From Pelistega europaea (GTDB lineage Bacteria; Pseudomonadota; Gammaproteobacteria; Burkholderiales; Burkholderiaceae_B): 64,000 nt of DNA. How positions within the stretch are numbered: the first letter of the stretch is position 1; every line of letters begins with the position of its first letter. The notes beneath the pieces were generated by a model. That model searched no databases. It saw nothing but the letters and a program-made list of their open reading frames with translations, and was not told the DNA's origin. Shown in pieces: positions 26,955 to 36,043 of the stretch. The translations under genes and the position numbers were made by a program. The DNA lies in assembly GCF_013133775.1 (NCBI RefSeq), contig NZ_JABGBO010000004.1:186001-250000 (forward strand), in the 5' to 3' direction.

Positions 26955-28445
26955 ATGAGCATACCTCATATTCCCTACATTATTGACAACGAAAAAATTC
27001 AATCCAAATCTTCTACTTGGATTGATGTATTAAATCCCGCCACTCAAGAAGTAGTAGCCAAAGTACCATTTTGCGAACTATCTGAAGTAGATGCTGCCAT
27101 TGCTAGTGCGAAAAAGGCCTACAAAACATGGCGTAATGTAGGGCAAGGCACTCGTATGCGTGTGATGCTTAAGTTCCAACAATTGGTTCGTGAGAATGCC
27201 AGCAAAATTGCTGAACTGATTACTCTAGAACATGGCAAAACCCTACCCGATGCCGAAGGTGAAGTCGGTCGTGGTTTAGAAGTGATTGAACACGCTTGCG
27301 CTATTGTAAGTCTACAACTCGGTGAGTATGCTGAAAATGCAGCTTCTGGTATTGATGTTTACACGCTTATCCAACCGCTAGGAGTATGTGCTGGTATCAC
27401 TGCCTTCAACTTCCCTGTAATGCTCCCTTGCTTTATGTTCCCACTAGCCATTGCAGCAGGTAATACCTTTGTTCTTAAACCTTCTGAACAAGATCCAAGT
27501 GCCTCTCTCTTCCTTGTCGAACTTGCACATCAGGCAGGTCTGCCTCCTGGCGTATTAAATGTAGTTCACGGTGGTGCTGATGTAGCTAACCGTTTATGTG
27601 AGCACCCAGATATTCAAGCCGTCTCCTTTATTGGCTCTACTCGTGTCGGTACTGAAATCTACCGTCGTGCATCTAATCATGGTAAACGTTGTCAAGCTAT
27701 GATGGGAGCCAAGAATCACTGTGTTATCATGCCTGATGCAGATAAAGAAGTTGCTCTTAACCAACTAGTAGGAGCAGCTTTTGGTGCTGCTGGTCAACGT
27801 TGTATGGCGACTTCAGTAGCAGTATTTGTGGGTAAGTCCCAAGAATGGATTGATGAGTTTGTCGAGAAATCGAAACTTCTTAAAGTGAATGTTGGCACTG
27901 ACCGTAAAGCAGACTTGGGGCCTCTTGTGTCTCCTCAAGCACAGGCTCGTGTTCGTGGTTTAATTAAGTCGGGAGTGGAAGAAGGAGCTGATTTACTATT
28001 AGACGGTAGTGATATTGTAGTGCCAGGCTATGAAAAAGGAAACTTTATTGGTCCAACTATCTTTAAGAACGTAAAAGCAGATATGCAGATTTACCGTGAG
28101 GAGATTTTTGGTCCTGTGTTATGCATTGTGTGTGTCGATACCATCGAAGAAGCCGTTGAGTTTATTAATGCCAACCCCAATGGTAATGGTGTTGCTATCT
28201 TTACGCAAAATGGTGGAGACGCTCGATACTTTCAAAACAATATTGATGTTGGCCAAATCGGTATTAACATCCCTATTCCTGTGCCTGTTGCATGGTTTAG
28301 TTTCACGGGTTCTCGTGGCTCTAAACTTGGTGTGCTTGGTCCTAATGGTAAGCAAGCAGTATCCTTCTGGACCCAAACAAAATCTATTACTGCACGTTGG
28401 ACTCATCATGAGCGTAGTGTCAACACCACTATTTCAATGAAATAA
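26955..28445 (+). CDS. mmsA: CoA-acylating methylmalonate-semialdehyde dehydrogenase
   Basis: MmsA converts methylmalonate or malonate semialdehyde to propionyl- or acetyl-CoA in valine, inositol or beta-alanine degradation. It has 496 residues of the aldehyde dehydrogenase fold: ITAFNFPVMLPCFMFPLAIAAGNTF, the NAD-binding SFIGSTRVGTEIY, and the catalytic Cys in AAGQRCMATSVAVFVG (about 283). The family-typical VPVAWFSFTGSRGSKLG near the end separates it from ordinary aldehyde dehydrogenases. No other valine-catabolism gene is adjacent. A strong terminator follows. Confidence 0.95.
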   Translation: MSIPHIPYIIDNEKIQSKSSTWIDVLNPATQEVVAKVPFCELSEVDAAIASAKKAYKTWRNVGQGTRMRVMLKFQQLVRENASKIAELITLEHGKTLPDAEGEVGRGLEVIEHACAIVSLQLGEYAENAASGIDVYTLIQPLGVCAGITAFNFPVMLPCFMFPLAIAAGNTFVLKPSEQDPSASLFLVELAHQAGLPPGVLNVVHGGADVANRLCEHPDIQAVSFIGSTRVGTEIYRRASNHGKRCQAMMGAKNHCVIMPDADKEVALNQLVGAAFGAAGQRCMATSVAVFVGKSQEWIDEFVEKSKLLKVNVGTDRKADLGPLVSPQAQARVRGLIKSGVEEGADLLLDGSDIVVPGYEKGNFIGPTIFKNVKADMQIYREEIFGPVLCIVCVDTIEEAVEFINANPNGNGVAIFTQNGGDARYFQNNIDVGQIGINIPIPVPVAWFSFTGSRGSKLGVLGPNGKQAVSFWTQTKSITARWTHHERSVNTTISMK

Positions 28446-28468
28446 TGGCTTCATTCACCTAAGCAAAC

Positions 28469-28498
28469 AGAAAGCCTGAAATCACTTTCAGGCTTTCT
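28469..28498 (+). terminator. Intrinsic terminator of mmsA
   Basis: A perfect 13-bp stem (AGAAAGCCTGAAA/TTTCAGGCTTTCT) with a 4-nt loop is followed by a run of Ts, 24 bp after the mmsA stop. Confidence 0.93.
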
Positions 28499-28659
28499 TT
28501 TTTTGACTTACTAGGCAAAGCATCATTATTAGATAACCCTCCCAGTTACCCGTGCATACTGCACAACGTATCTTTATTTAGCTCGCCTCAGAAATCAGCT
28601 TTTTTCTATATGTTATCGAATCGATGAGGACTGTTGCTTACATCTGCCCCCTTGGCTCA

Positions 28660-30402
28660 TTAAGCCTCATTCTTTTGCATCCAGCGTTGAAGCAATAAGA
28701 TAAGAATAATATAAACAAGTTGTGCGGCAATTGTCTCAACAGTAGCATAAAACCCTATTAAATCTACATTGCTAATGCCATCAACAATAGAAGTCGGCAA
28801 TACGCCTGTTAATTGTAAAGCATGGACACTCACACCGAGAATCTTAAAGCCAAGTACATATAAAACCCATGTGAGAATTTTAAACATCGTTGGTACAGGC
28901 AACTTAACTGAGCTCTTGAGAATTACAAATGCCAACACAATTAAAATTGCAATAGCAATCGCAACCCCTAAGCCAAAGGACTCCATACTGATGTTAGGTA
29001 AAATACCCACATAGAATAAAATGGTCTCTGCCCCTTCTCGGAATACGGATAAGAAGCTCAAACCAAATAAAGACACAAAACTACCTGTGGTGAGTGCTTT
29101 ACCCATATGTTTCTTAATATAGGCCTGCCATGCTTTCACTGAAGATTTACTATGTAACCACGCTCCAATAGTAAGAATCATTAATACAGCAAGGATACCT
29201 ACCCCACCCTCGATCATCTCTCGATTCGTACCAGATGATGCTGCTGGGAATAGTTGCTGTAGAGCAACCGCAGCGACTAGGCTTAATACCACCCCAACAA
29301 TAACACCACCCCAAACCCATTTATAACCTTCTGGACGTTGTGCTACACGTAACGCACTGATTAAAGCCATCACTACTAATAAAGCCTCTAAACCCTCTCG
29401 TAGCAAGATAAGCATGGCATCCACTGCAGTATAGCTAGCAGTAGGATTAATTGCTGACAACTCATCAATAATTTGCTGTAGTTCAGTTTGATATTTCTCA
29501 GCACTACCTTTGGCAAGGATAACAGGAATATCACTCTCAACACGGGTATAAAGTGAACCATTACGTGTACTTACATCACCCTCAATCATTGGCCAAATTT
29601 CAATAAAAGTAGTCAGTTTTTCCTGAGCTGTAGCACTATCATTTTGTTGAAATGCAACCAAACCATCTTTTAATAACTTAATGCCATCACTTAACTTATA
29701 GTTGCCAGTCGCTGCTTCAGCTTGTTTACCAGTCAAGAAATCATCAAACTGTGAAGCAATTTTCTGAGTCAGTTGAGTGACTCGTGAATAATCCAATGGT
29801 TCTGTTTCAATGGCTACTCGCAATAGTGCCAATGAAGTCTCAATACGTCCGTAGTGGTTCATATCTACATTACGCACAGTACGTTCATTCTTAGTCCAGA
29901 TACCGTTAAACAAGCGATATTGCTGCTTAAGCATTTCCACATCAGGTTGAACTTGATTATCTGTAATCACTTGCTCCCAATGTTTAAAGGCTGGCATGAT
30001 GCGCTTTTTAAATAAGCTCTTTTGTTCATTAACATCTAATGGATGTTGCTCCTTATCAAATGCCAGTAATGCAGATGACAAGGCTGTAAGCTGTTCTAAA
30101 TCTGTAGTCTCTAATGTCTTTTGCAGTTGGGCTTGTACAGCTTGGCCTGCTGTGGATGTACGCTGTTCTATTGCTAAAAACTGTTGTTGAATTTGCTCAA
30201 CATCTTGTTTGGCTTGTTCAGCATTACCCTCTTTAACAGCTCCCATCGCATCAGATAACTGAATAAATAAGGGACTTAAATTAATCTTTTCTGCTGCAAA
30301 TACCAACTGTGCTAAACCTAAACTAATACTTATCAATAGCAGCATAAAGCTAATGCGCAACATAGCGATAAAATCTTGCTTAGCACTTATTTTTGTCATC
30401 AT
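28660..30402 (-). CDS. efeU: FTR1 family iron permease with large N-terminal extracytoplasmic domain (EfeU-like)
   Basis: High-affinity iron permease. The two REXXE motifs that carry iron are present: REGLE near residue 334 and REGAE near 457, within seven membrane spans filling residues about 330-580. The N-terminal part (signal or anchor about 12-35, then about 290 helical residues) is an extra extracytoplasmic domain seen in longer FTR1 proteins but absent from E. coli EfeU (about 276 residues). It is third in the order efeO, efeB, efeU, 238 bp after efeB, and may have its own promoter. Confidence 0.92.
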   Translation of the reverse strand: MMTKISAKQDFIAMLRISFMLLLISISLGLAQLVFAAEKINLSPLFIQLSDAMGAVKEGNAEQAKQDVEQIQQQFLAIEQRTSTAGQAVQAQLQKTLETTDLEQLTALSSALLAFDKEQHPLDVNEQKSLFKKRIMPAFKHWEQVITDNQVQPDVEMLKQQYRLFNGIWTKNERTVRNVDMNHYGRIETSLALLRVAIETEPLDYSRVTQLTQKIASQFDDFLTGKQAEAATGNYKLSDGIKLLKDGLVAFQQNDSATAQEKLTTFIEIWPMIEGDVSTRNGSLYTRVESDIPVILAKGSAEKYQTELQQIIDELSAINPTASYTAVDAMLILLREGLEALLVVMALISALRVAQRPEGYKWVWGGVIVGVVLSLVAAVALQQLFPAASSGTNREMIEGGVGILAVLMILTIGAWLHSKSSVKAWQAYIKKHMGKALTTGSFVSLFGLSFLSVFREGAETILFYVGILPNISMESFGLGVAIAIAILIVLAFVILKSSVKLPVPTMFKILTWVLYVLGFKILGVSVHALQLTGVLPTSIVDGISNVDLIGFYATVETIAAQLVYIILILLLQRWMQKNEA

Positions 30403-30603
30403 ATTGTTTCATCCTATATATGTCTTCATTATGATTACCGTTAGTTAGCAAACCACCAATAGAAGCAATCAGAATATAGCACCTTTATTTACTTCTATTG
30501 ACGGTCCAGTCCTTGGTCATCCGTGTATATCCTTCAAATAACTAGGTGATGCACTCTATCTAACGGTATCATTAGTCCTTCCCTGTAGAAACTTTAACAG
30601 TCG

Positions 30604-30638
30604 TGGTACCGACCAAGTTACCATGGTACTGACCAAGT
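30604..30638. repeat. Two 15-bp direct repeats between efeB and efeU
   Basis: TGGTACCGACCAAGT (30604-30618) and TGGTACTGACCAAGT (30624-30638) repeat with a 20-bp period directly after the efeB stop codon, about two helical turns. The role is unknown. Confidence 0.6.
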
Positions 30639-30640
30639 CA

Positions 30641-31849
30641 TTATGCTCCTAACAAGGCCTGCCCAATAAACTCTCCCTCTTTTGCACCTGGGAAGCAAGC
30701 AAACAAACCACTACCAATATGTGTAATATATTCGTTCATTTTATCGGTATTACCCAATGAATTCTGGATAGTGATAAATTGGGCTGGATTCTTTTGATAG
30801 CAGATAAATAATAAACCACTATCAAACTGACCCGTCTTAGGATTAATGCCATCAGAATAAGAATATGCACGACGTAAAATGTGCAAGCCTGTCTTATGCG
30901 CTAATGCTGAATGAGAATCATCAGGAATCATAGGTTTACCGTGATGATTTTTCGCCGCTAAGTCTAAAGGATCAAACTCATTCTTAGATCCTATAGGAGC
31001 ACCTGTAATACGATGACGACCGAAAGTACGCTCTTGCTCTTTATAACTAGTACGATCCCAAGTTTCCAAGTGCATTACAATCTTTCGCACAATCATATAA
31101 CTACCGCCATGTAACCAACCTGGCTGATCTACCCAAATTTGACCATTTTTATCTTTCAAGGTATCCGCATTAGCCGTACCATCTTTAAAGCCAAAAAGAT
31201 TACGAGGGGTATCCGTTGATTTATCTGCAGAAATAAAGCCCGCTTGGCTCCATTTCATTGTAATATTTGAGCGTGCCACACGCACTAATTGACGCACCGC
31301 ATGGAAAGCGACTTGTGCATCATTGGCGCAAGATTGAATGCAAATATCGCCACCACTAAACTCCGGACGAATCTGATCGCGAGGGAAAAGAGGTAAATCT
31401 TTAAATTCTGCTGGTGCCTTATCTTCTAAACCGAGTTTTTTCAAGAAAGAAGGCGACACACCAAAAGTCAGAGATAAACCATAAGCCGATAAATCATCTG
31501 CTTCACCTGTATCAGTAGGCGGAACAAAATGATTACTTGAATATTCTCTAACATTCTTGCCTTTTACTAATTTGGCTGAATAATCCGTCCATGTCTTAAA
31601 TACCTCACGGATTTCATTTAAGTCATGAGTTGCCAAATCCATCACTAGAAAATATACATAGGTTTGCTGAGGAGTAAGAATACCTTGTTGATGTTCACCA
31701 AAAAAAGGATACTCCACATCAGAAAGGCAGTGTTTATCTGCTGCAAAAGCAGTTTGGCTAGTAATATGCAAACCCGCTAAACCGCCACCAAGTACCAATC
31801 CTGTTTTCTTTAAAAATTGACGACGGTTAGTTTTTGTAAAATCTGTCAT
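30641..31849 (-). CDS. efeB: Dyp-type haem peroxidase EfeB (Tat-exported)
   Basis: EfeB/YwbN is a periplasmic deferrochelatase/peroxidase of the EfeUOB system. It has 402 residues from the ATG at 31849, which has AGGAG 7 nt upstream; the 13-residue longer frame is rejected. A Tat signal (TNRRQFLKKTGLVLGGGLAG) exports it folded with haem. The Dyp motif GFKDGTANAD (GxxDG) and the haem-region histidines in the second half are seen. It is separated from efeO by a terminator and a repeat-bearing spacer. Confidence 0.95.
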   Translation of the reverse strand: MTDFTKTNRRQFLKKTGLVLGGGLAGLHITSQTAFAADKHCLSDVEYPFFGEHQQGILTPQQTYVYFLVMDLATHDLNEIREVFKTWTDYSAKLVKGKNVREYSSNHFVPPTDTGEADDLSAYGLSLTFGVSPSFLKKLGLEDKAPAEFKDLPLFPRDQIRPEFSGGDICIQSCANDAQVAFHAVRQLVRVARSNITMKWSQAGFISADKSTDTPRNLFGFKDGTANADTLKDKNGQIWVDQPGWLHGGSYMIVRKIVMHLETWDRTSYKEQERTFGRHRITGAPIGSKNEFDPLDLAAKNHHGKPMIPDDSHSALAHKTGLHILRRAYSYSDGINPKTGQFDSGLLFICYQKNPAQFITIQNSLGNTDKMNEYITHIGSGLFACFPGAKEGEFIGQALLGA

Positions 31850-32133
31850 GACTGACTCCTGATAAATGGGAAAAGGTAAGTACAACACTCACCCAAAAAA
31901 TTTAGTTCTTTTTGCATTAAACGTACTTATCTAAATAGTCTACTCATATGAGGTAAAACTATTAAAATAAATACACTGTCATAATTACCTCATTTCAAAA
32001 AATACCTTACTATCCATATGAGGTAAAACTATTAAAATAAATACACTCCCCTATAACATCCTTAAAACCACTTACCCTCCCCCAGTATCATTTTTGATGA
32101 CATTTAATGATTGGAATTTTAAAATGGCAAAAA
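31850..32133 (-). other. Spacer between efeO and efeB holding 33-bp repeats
   Basis: No gene is supported. It holds the exact direct repeats at 31945-32047 and, at the efeO end, the terminator at 32134. Because efeO transcription should mostly stop, a promoter for efeB is expected in this stretch, probably within the repeats, which are rich in TATTTA/TTTAAT on the minus strand. Confidence 0.5.
31945..32047. repeat. Two exact 33-bp direct repeats, 70-bp period
   Basis: The stretch starting CATATGAGGTAAAACT and ending AATACACT occurs at 31945-31977 and again, identical, at 32015-32047. The first copy extends into the palindrome CTCATATGAG. Between them is TTACCTCATTT, an inverted echo of the same ATGAGGTAA core. 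The location just upstream of efeB suggests duplicated regulatory sites. Confidence 0.85.
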
Positions 32134-32158
32134 CCACTGTTGCTGTAAACAACAGTGG
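32134..32158 (-). terminator. Intrinsic terminator after efeO
   Basis: On the minus strand a 9-bp stem CCACTGTTG/CAACAGTGG with a 7-nt loop is followed by TTTTTGCC. It lies 36 bp after the efeO stop, so efeB and efeU would need read-through or their own promoter. Confidence 0.88.
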
Positions 32159-32194
32159 CTAATAATATCAAATATCAAGTGAAATGAAACAAAA

Positions 32195-33007
32195 TTAATT
32201 ACCTTCGAGAATAACGCCCATTTGTGCTAAAGGTTCACCAAGTTTGTTTACAGCCTCCCCTAAAGCACGAGTATCGTCTTTAGAGAGATCTGTGTACAAC
32301 TTGTAGTCTTTTTCACCTACTTTGTATTTATCCAATAACCCGTTAACAGTTGAGAATTGCTTTTCTAGCTCTTTAACCAACTTAGCATCTTTCTTCTCAA
32401 GTTGAGGTTTAAGAATTTCAAAAATTTTCTCTGCACCCTCTACGTTAGCTTTAAAGTCATAAAGGTCTGTGTGAGAGAAAATCTCTTCTTCACCTGTAAT
32501 TTTACTAGTTGACACTTCGTTTAATAAGTCTACTGCCCCTTGAACCATCAACTCACCAGTTACTTCTACTGTAGGCACTTTAGCACGAAGCTCTTTAATA
32601 TCGTTTAACAACTGGTCAGCAATCTTCTCTGTACCTTTAGTTGTATTTTCTGTCCATAAGATTTTCTCAATTTTATGGAAACCAGACCAGATTTGGTCTT
32701 TTTCTAAATCTGCTTCACGTGCATCAATACGTGGGTCTAAATCACCAAAGCTCTCAGCGATAGGCTCAGAACGCTCGTAGTACATACGTACTAGAGGGTA
32801 TACTTTCTTAGCTTCTTCAAGTTTGCCCGCTTTTAAGTCAGCAACGAATTGAGCTGTACCTTTTTCAAGTGCATCAATTTGCTCAACCACAAATGCTTGG
32901 TAAGCCTTAGTTTCTTTAGATAAATCAACGGCTGCAAAAGCGGTGTTAGCCAATAAAGCAGCTGAAGACACACCTGCTACCAATGCGAGTTTTTTCAAAC
33001 TGAACAT
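32195..33007 (-). CDS. efeO: Imelysin/EfeO-type periplasmic iron-uptake protein (EfeM form, no cupredoxin domain)
   Basis: Periplasmic partner of the Efe ferrous-iron system. It has 270 residues with a signal peptide (MFSLKKLALVAGVSSAALLA, cleavage after NTAFA). The start at 33007 has GGGAG upstream; the 14-residue upstream extension is rejected. The imelysin-like metal motif HxxE is seen in GFHKIEKILW. The N-terminal cupredoxin domain of E. coli EfeO is absent, which makes this the shorter EfeM type. A Fur-like box lies 27-41 bp upstream, so iron repression is expected. Confidence 0.93.
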   Translation of the reverse strand: MFSLKKLALVAGVSSAALLANTAFAAVDLSKETKAYQAFVVEQIDALEKGTAQFVADLKAGKLEEAKKVYPLVRMYYERSEPIAESFGDLDPRIDAREADLEKDQIWSGFHKIEKILWTENTTKGTEKIADQLLNDIKELRAKVPTVEVTGELMVQGAVDLLNEVSTSKITGEEEIFSHTDLYDFKANVEGAEKIFEILKPQLEKKDAKLVKELEKQFSTVNGLLDKYKVGEKDYKLYTDLSKDDTRALGEAVNKLGEPLAQMGVILEGN

Positions 33008-33033
33008 AAAATCTCCCTCTTTAGGAATGTAAA

Positions 33034-33048
33034 TGATAATGAATCTCA
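33034..33048 (-). promoter_or_regulatory. Fur-like box upstream of efeO
   Basis: TGATAATGAATCTCA matches the 7-1-7 Fur dyad TGATAATNATTATCA perfectly in one half and at 5 of 7 positions in the other. A weaker ATTCT...AGAAT dyad at 33068-33082 may be a second site. Confidence 0.7.
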
Positions 33049-33263
33049 TGTAGAGTTTTGCTAGATTATTCTAAATAAGAATGAATGTCAATAAATATTT
33101 GGTAACTTAGTCGGGTATAGATAAGTTCCGTTACAAGGAAAAAGTGCTAAAAACAATGATTTTCCATGAAAAATGAAGACTACTTGGTATATATAGGAGA
33201 CCTTTCAACTAAAGGCACTAGATATTCTTGAGAAGCTAAAGAAGGGAAAAAAGATAGAATAAA

Positions 33264-33339
33264 TGGCCTCTCCAGCCGGAATTGAACCAGCATTTAACCC
33301 TTAGGAGGGGTTCGTTCTATCCAATTGAACTATGGAGAG
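33264..33339 (-). tRNA. tRNA-Arg (anticodon CCT)
   Basis: The minus strand folds into a complete cloverleaf. The acceptor stem pairs CTCTCCA with TGGAGAG. The anticodon stem AACCC/GGGTT carries the loop CTCCTAA (anticodon CCT), and the T arm is GCTGG-TTCAATT-CCGGC. The CCA end is encoded at 33264-33266. The gene stands alone between efeO and ybaK. Confidence 0.95.
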
Positions 33340-33443
33340 ACTAAAGGCTGACATTATACGGGAAAATTAACAAGCATTGTTAGTCGAGTAGTGTATTGCC
33401 AAAAATGCGGCGTTCTTTTTTGTTAAACTAGTCTTTATACATA

Positions 33444-33941
33444 TTAAGCCCCATGCTCATTTGCTACTTCTACTGCTTTTGCCCCTAACAAATCCACAAT
33501 CACTTGTGGGTTTAGGCTCAAAATATAGCCTCTACGCCCACCATTAATGTAAATCTTGTCATAATCTAAAATAGTTTTTTCTATCCATACAGGCATATGC
33601 TTACGTGTACCAAAAGGAGAGGTTCCACCTATCTGATAACCTGAATGTTTGGGTGCCTCAGTTGCTGCCACAATTTGCATTTTCTTCACCCCCACCTGAC
33701 GTGCTAAATTTTTAGCAGAAACTTCGCAATCCCCATGCATCAATACCACGTGAGGTTTACCGCTATCATCCTCAAAAATTAGGGTCTTAACAATTTGATG
33801 CTCCCCAACTCCTAATTGTTTAGAGGTCTCTGCTGTACCTCCATGTTCCACATAATCATAAGTATGTTCTTCATAAATCACTTTGTTTTTCTTAAGAAAC
33901 TGTGTTGCTGGTGTTTCAGATACATGTTTTGCTTTACTCAT
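33444..33941 (-). CDS. ybaK: Cys-tRNA(Pro)/Cys-tRNA(Cys) deacylase YbaK
   Basis: Trans-editing factor that hydrolyses mischarged Cys-tRNA(Pro). The 165 residues are typical. Family motifs: TPATQFLKKNKVIYEEHTYDY at the start, QIVKTLIFEDDSGKPHVVLMHGD with the catalytic Lys region, GTSPFGTRKHMPVWI, and INGGRRGYILSLNPQVIVDLLGA. It is monocistronic, with no clear terminator. Confidence 0.94.
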   Translation of the reverse strand: MSKAKHVSETPATQFLKKNKVIYEEHTYDYVEHGGTAETSKQLGVGEHQIVKTLIFEDDSGKPHVVLMHGDCEVSAKNLARQVGVKKMQIVAATEAPKHSGYQIGGTSPFGTRKHMPVWIEKTILDYDKIYINGGRRGYILSLNPQVIVDLLGAKAVEVANEHGA

Positions 33942-34095
33942 TCTAACTGCCTTATTTCTTATAACGATGGTTAACTATTCTATGTTAGTCAACCCTAAAT
34001 CTCACTTTTATCATTTGCCTAGGTTTAGTCCTTGCAATCAGCTGATTACCTATTGATGTTTTAGAACATCCTATTTGCTTCCTAGAACCACCATA

Positions 34096-34136
34096 TATTA
34101 AATGTAGAACAATCAACTATTAAATGTAGAACAATC
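34096..34136. repeat. Tandem 19-bp repeat, 22-bp period
   Basis: TATTAAATGTAGAACAATC occurs at 34096-34114 and 34118-34136, exactly repeated, between ybaK and the 3' end of xerD. No coding role is seen. Confidence 0.7.
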
Positions 34137-34161
34137 TACTCAAAAAAGCAGAGAACATTCC

Positions 34162-35052
34162 TCAGGCCCTTGGGTGATGTTTTTGATGTAATTGTTTTAA
34201 TCGTTCCCTCGCCACATGAGTGTAAATCTGCGTGGTCGATATGTCGGCATGACCCAGTAACATCTGTACTACACGTAAATCAGCACCATGATTTAATAGA
34301 TGCGTTGCAAAAGCATGGCGCAACACATGTGGGGATAAAGGAATTTTGATGCTTGTCATTGTGGCATATTTTTTAATCAACTGCCAAAAGGCCTGTCGTG
34401 TCATCGCCTCACCAAACCGCGATAAAAACAAATCGTCGTTGACTTTATGCCCCAACAAAACAGGACGTACACTCTGCATATACTCTCGCAAGTATTGTTC
34501 TGCGACCTCCCCAATAGGCACAATACGATCTTTGCCACCTTTACCCATAATGACACGAACCACCCCTTCATCTAAATTGAGATGTAGCGTCTTTAATGAA
34601 ACCAACTCCGATACACGCAAACCTGTCGCATATAAAGTCTCTAACATCGCCCTATCTCGAATACCTGCTGGAGTGCGTAAATCAGGAGCATTTAATAACT
34701 CTTCTACCTGTGTCTCACTCACGGTTTTGGGAAAACGCATACCCTGTTTAGCAGCACTGAGCGACAAAGTAGGATCTTCTAGCCAGAATCCCATACGTAA
34801 TGCCCATACAGCAAACCGCTTTAATGTTACTAGCCGACGATTGGCCGTACTCGCCTTGGTCTCTGCCCCCATATCAATAAACCATGACTGTGCAACATCA
34901 GCATCTATATCTCTTAGGTTTAAATGATGTCGTTGTAAATAATCCACAAGGTTTTTTAAATCCTGACGATAGGCACTTAAAGTATTTTTAGACAAGCCAT
35001 CTTCTAACCAAAGCGTATCAAGGAAAGAAGCTATCATTTCTTCATTATTCAT
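34162..35052 (-). CDS. xerD: Tyrosine recombinase XerD
   Basis: Site-specific recombinase that resolves chromosome dimers at dif with XerC under FtsK control. It has 296 residues from the ATG at 35052; the frame is also open from a TTG 9 nt upstream. Catalytic residues are all present: Arg146 (ATGLRVSEL), Lys in GKGGKDR (171/174), His242 and Arg245 (SPHVLRHAFATHLLNHGADL), His268 (LLGHADISTTQ) and Tyr277 (IYTHV). XerD rather than XerC is chosen from LSAYRQDLKNL and the NHGADLRVVQMLLGHADI block. Confidence 0.93.
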   Translation of the reverse strand: MNNEEMIASFLDTLWLEDGLSKNTLSAYRQDLKNLVDYLQRHHLNLRDIDADVAQSWFIDMGAETKASTANRRLVTLKRFAVWALRMGFWLEDPTLSLSAAKQGMRFPKTVSETQVEELLNAPDLRTPAGIRDRAMLETLYATGLRVSELVSLKTLHLNLDEGVVRVIMGKGGKDRIVPIGEVAEQYLREYMQSVRPVLLGHKVNDDLFLSRFGEAMTRQAFWQLIKKYATMTSIKIPLSPHVLRHAFATHLLNHGADLRVVQMLLGHADISTTQIYTHVARERLKQLHQKHHPRA

Positions 35053-35500
35053 TGCTAGCAATTCAGTTCAAATGTGTTCTTTTAAACTTAAACTATTTAT
35101 TGAACCAGTTTTTTAAGTTTAAAAATATGTTTGACACTCTACTCATTCTACTCACCTGCATCCTTATCTTACCTGGTTGATCATTAAAAAACAAATGAAA
35201 TTTCACTGCAAGATTATTAGTCGACTCAGATAAAAATTATTTTTCTATATTCACCCAACCAGTCATACAATCAGTAATACGAACTCACAAGCTAATAGAC
35301 AATATCATTAATCTCTATAGAAATGCTCTTGCATTAACAAGAGGAGAATGTCAATATAGACATATCGAAAAAATACATCCATAGTGCTATGACACTCGTC
35401 CTATACTCCATTAAAATAAGCAAAACCCTTATAAGCAATATTTGTTTACAATTTTTCCTTTTTAAATTTTCCTATTTTCTTAATACAAAAAACACCTTTT
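35053..35500. other. Divergent xerD/tsaE intergenic region
   Basis: About 450 bp of A+T-rich DNA with no ORF or RNA gene I can support. It holds an 11-bp inverted repeat near xerD (35081-35123) and the promoters of both flanking genes. I see no riboswitch-like conserved structure. Confidence 0.5.
35081..35123. repeat. 11-bp inverted repeat upstream of xerD
   Basis: TTTAAACTTAA (35081-35091) and TTAAGTTTAAA (35113-35123) form a perfect dyad with a 21-bp spacer, 29 bp before the xerD start. It could be an operator or a transcript hairpin. Confidence 0.55.
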
Positions 35501-36043
35501 ATGATGCAAACAACACCACTTCTCTCCCGTTTCTTTCTTGCTAATGAAGCTGCTACCGAAGCCCTTGCACAAGCCATGGCATCGCCCATATCCTCCGAAT
35601 TATCAAGTAGTTACGGCCAGAAGCATGGCCTTGCTAGTAGTTATCATTTACATTTGCAAGGAGATTTAGGGGCTGGCAAAACCGCTTTTTGCCGAGCATT
35701 TTTACGTGCTTTAGGGGTTACTGGACGAATTAAGAGTCCAACCTATACCTTAGTTGAAACCTATAAAGTTTCTAGATTATACTTATATCACTTTGATTTT
35801 TATAGGTTTAACGAATCTACCGAGTGGCAAGAAGCAGGTTTCCGAGAACATTTACTCGAAAATGCAGTTGTTCTGATTGAATGGCCTGAGAAAGCGGATA
35901 AATCGCTCCCTCAGCCTGACGTATTGTTGCAGCTTCATTATCACCAAACTGGTAGAATAGCGGAACTTCACGCTTATACAGACAAGGGAATGGCATGGAT
36001 AGCACAACTCAAGAATCAACAGAATTTAGTCCCCGCCGCATAA
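35501..36043 (+). CDS. tsaE: tRNA t6A biosynthesis ATPase TsaE
   Basis: TsaE hydrolyses ATP to cycle the TsaB-TsaD complex that makes t6A37. It has 180 residues with the Walker A motif GDLGAGKTAFCRAFLRALGV (about 52-71) and the switch block KSPTYTLVETY, then LYLYHFDFYRF. An insertion around residues 28-42 (ISSELSSSYGQKHGLASSY) lengthens it beyond the usual 150-160. Its last 49 bp overlap the start of amiC in another frame, a pairing (tsaE-amiC-mutL-miaA) common in proteobacteria. Confidence 0.94.
   Translation: MMQTTPLLSRFFLANEAATEALAQAMASPISSELSSSYGQKHGLASSYHLHLQGDLGAGKTAFCRAFLRALGVTGRIKSPTYTLVETYKVSRLYLYHFDFYRFNESTEWQEAGFREHLLENAVVLIEWPEKADKSLPQPDVLLQLHYHQTGRIAELHAYTDKGMAWIAQLKNQQNLVPAA

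Noticed and set aside
31945-32047. CRISPR-like direct repeats
   Set aside because: There are only two copies, one spacer-like gap and no cas genes. Better seen as duplicated regulatory sequence.
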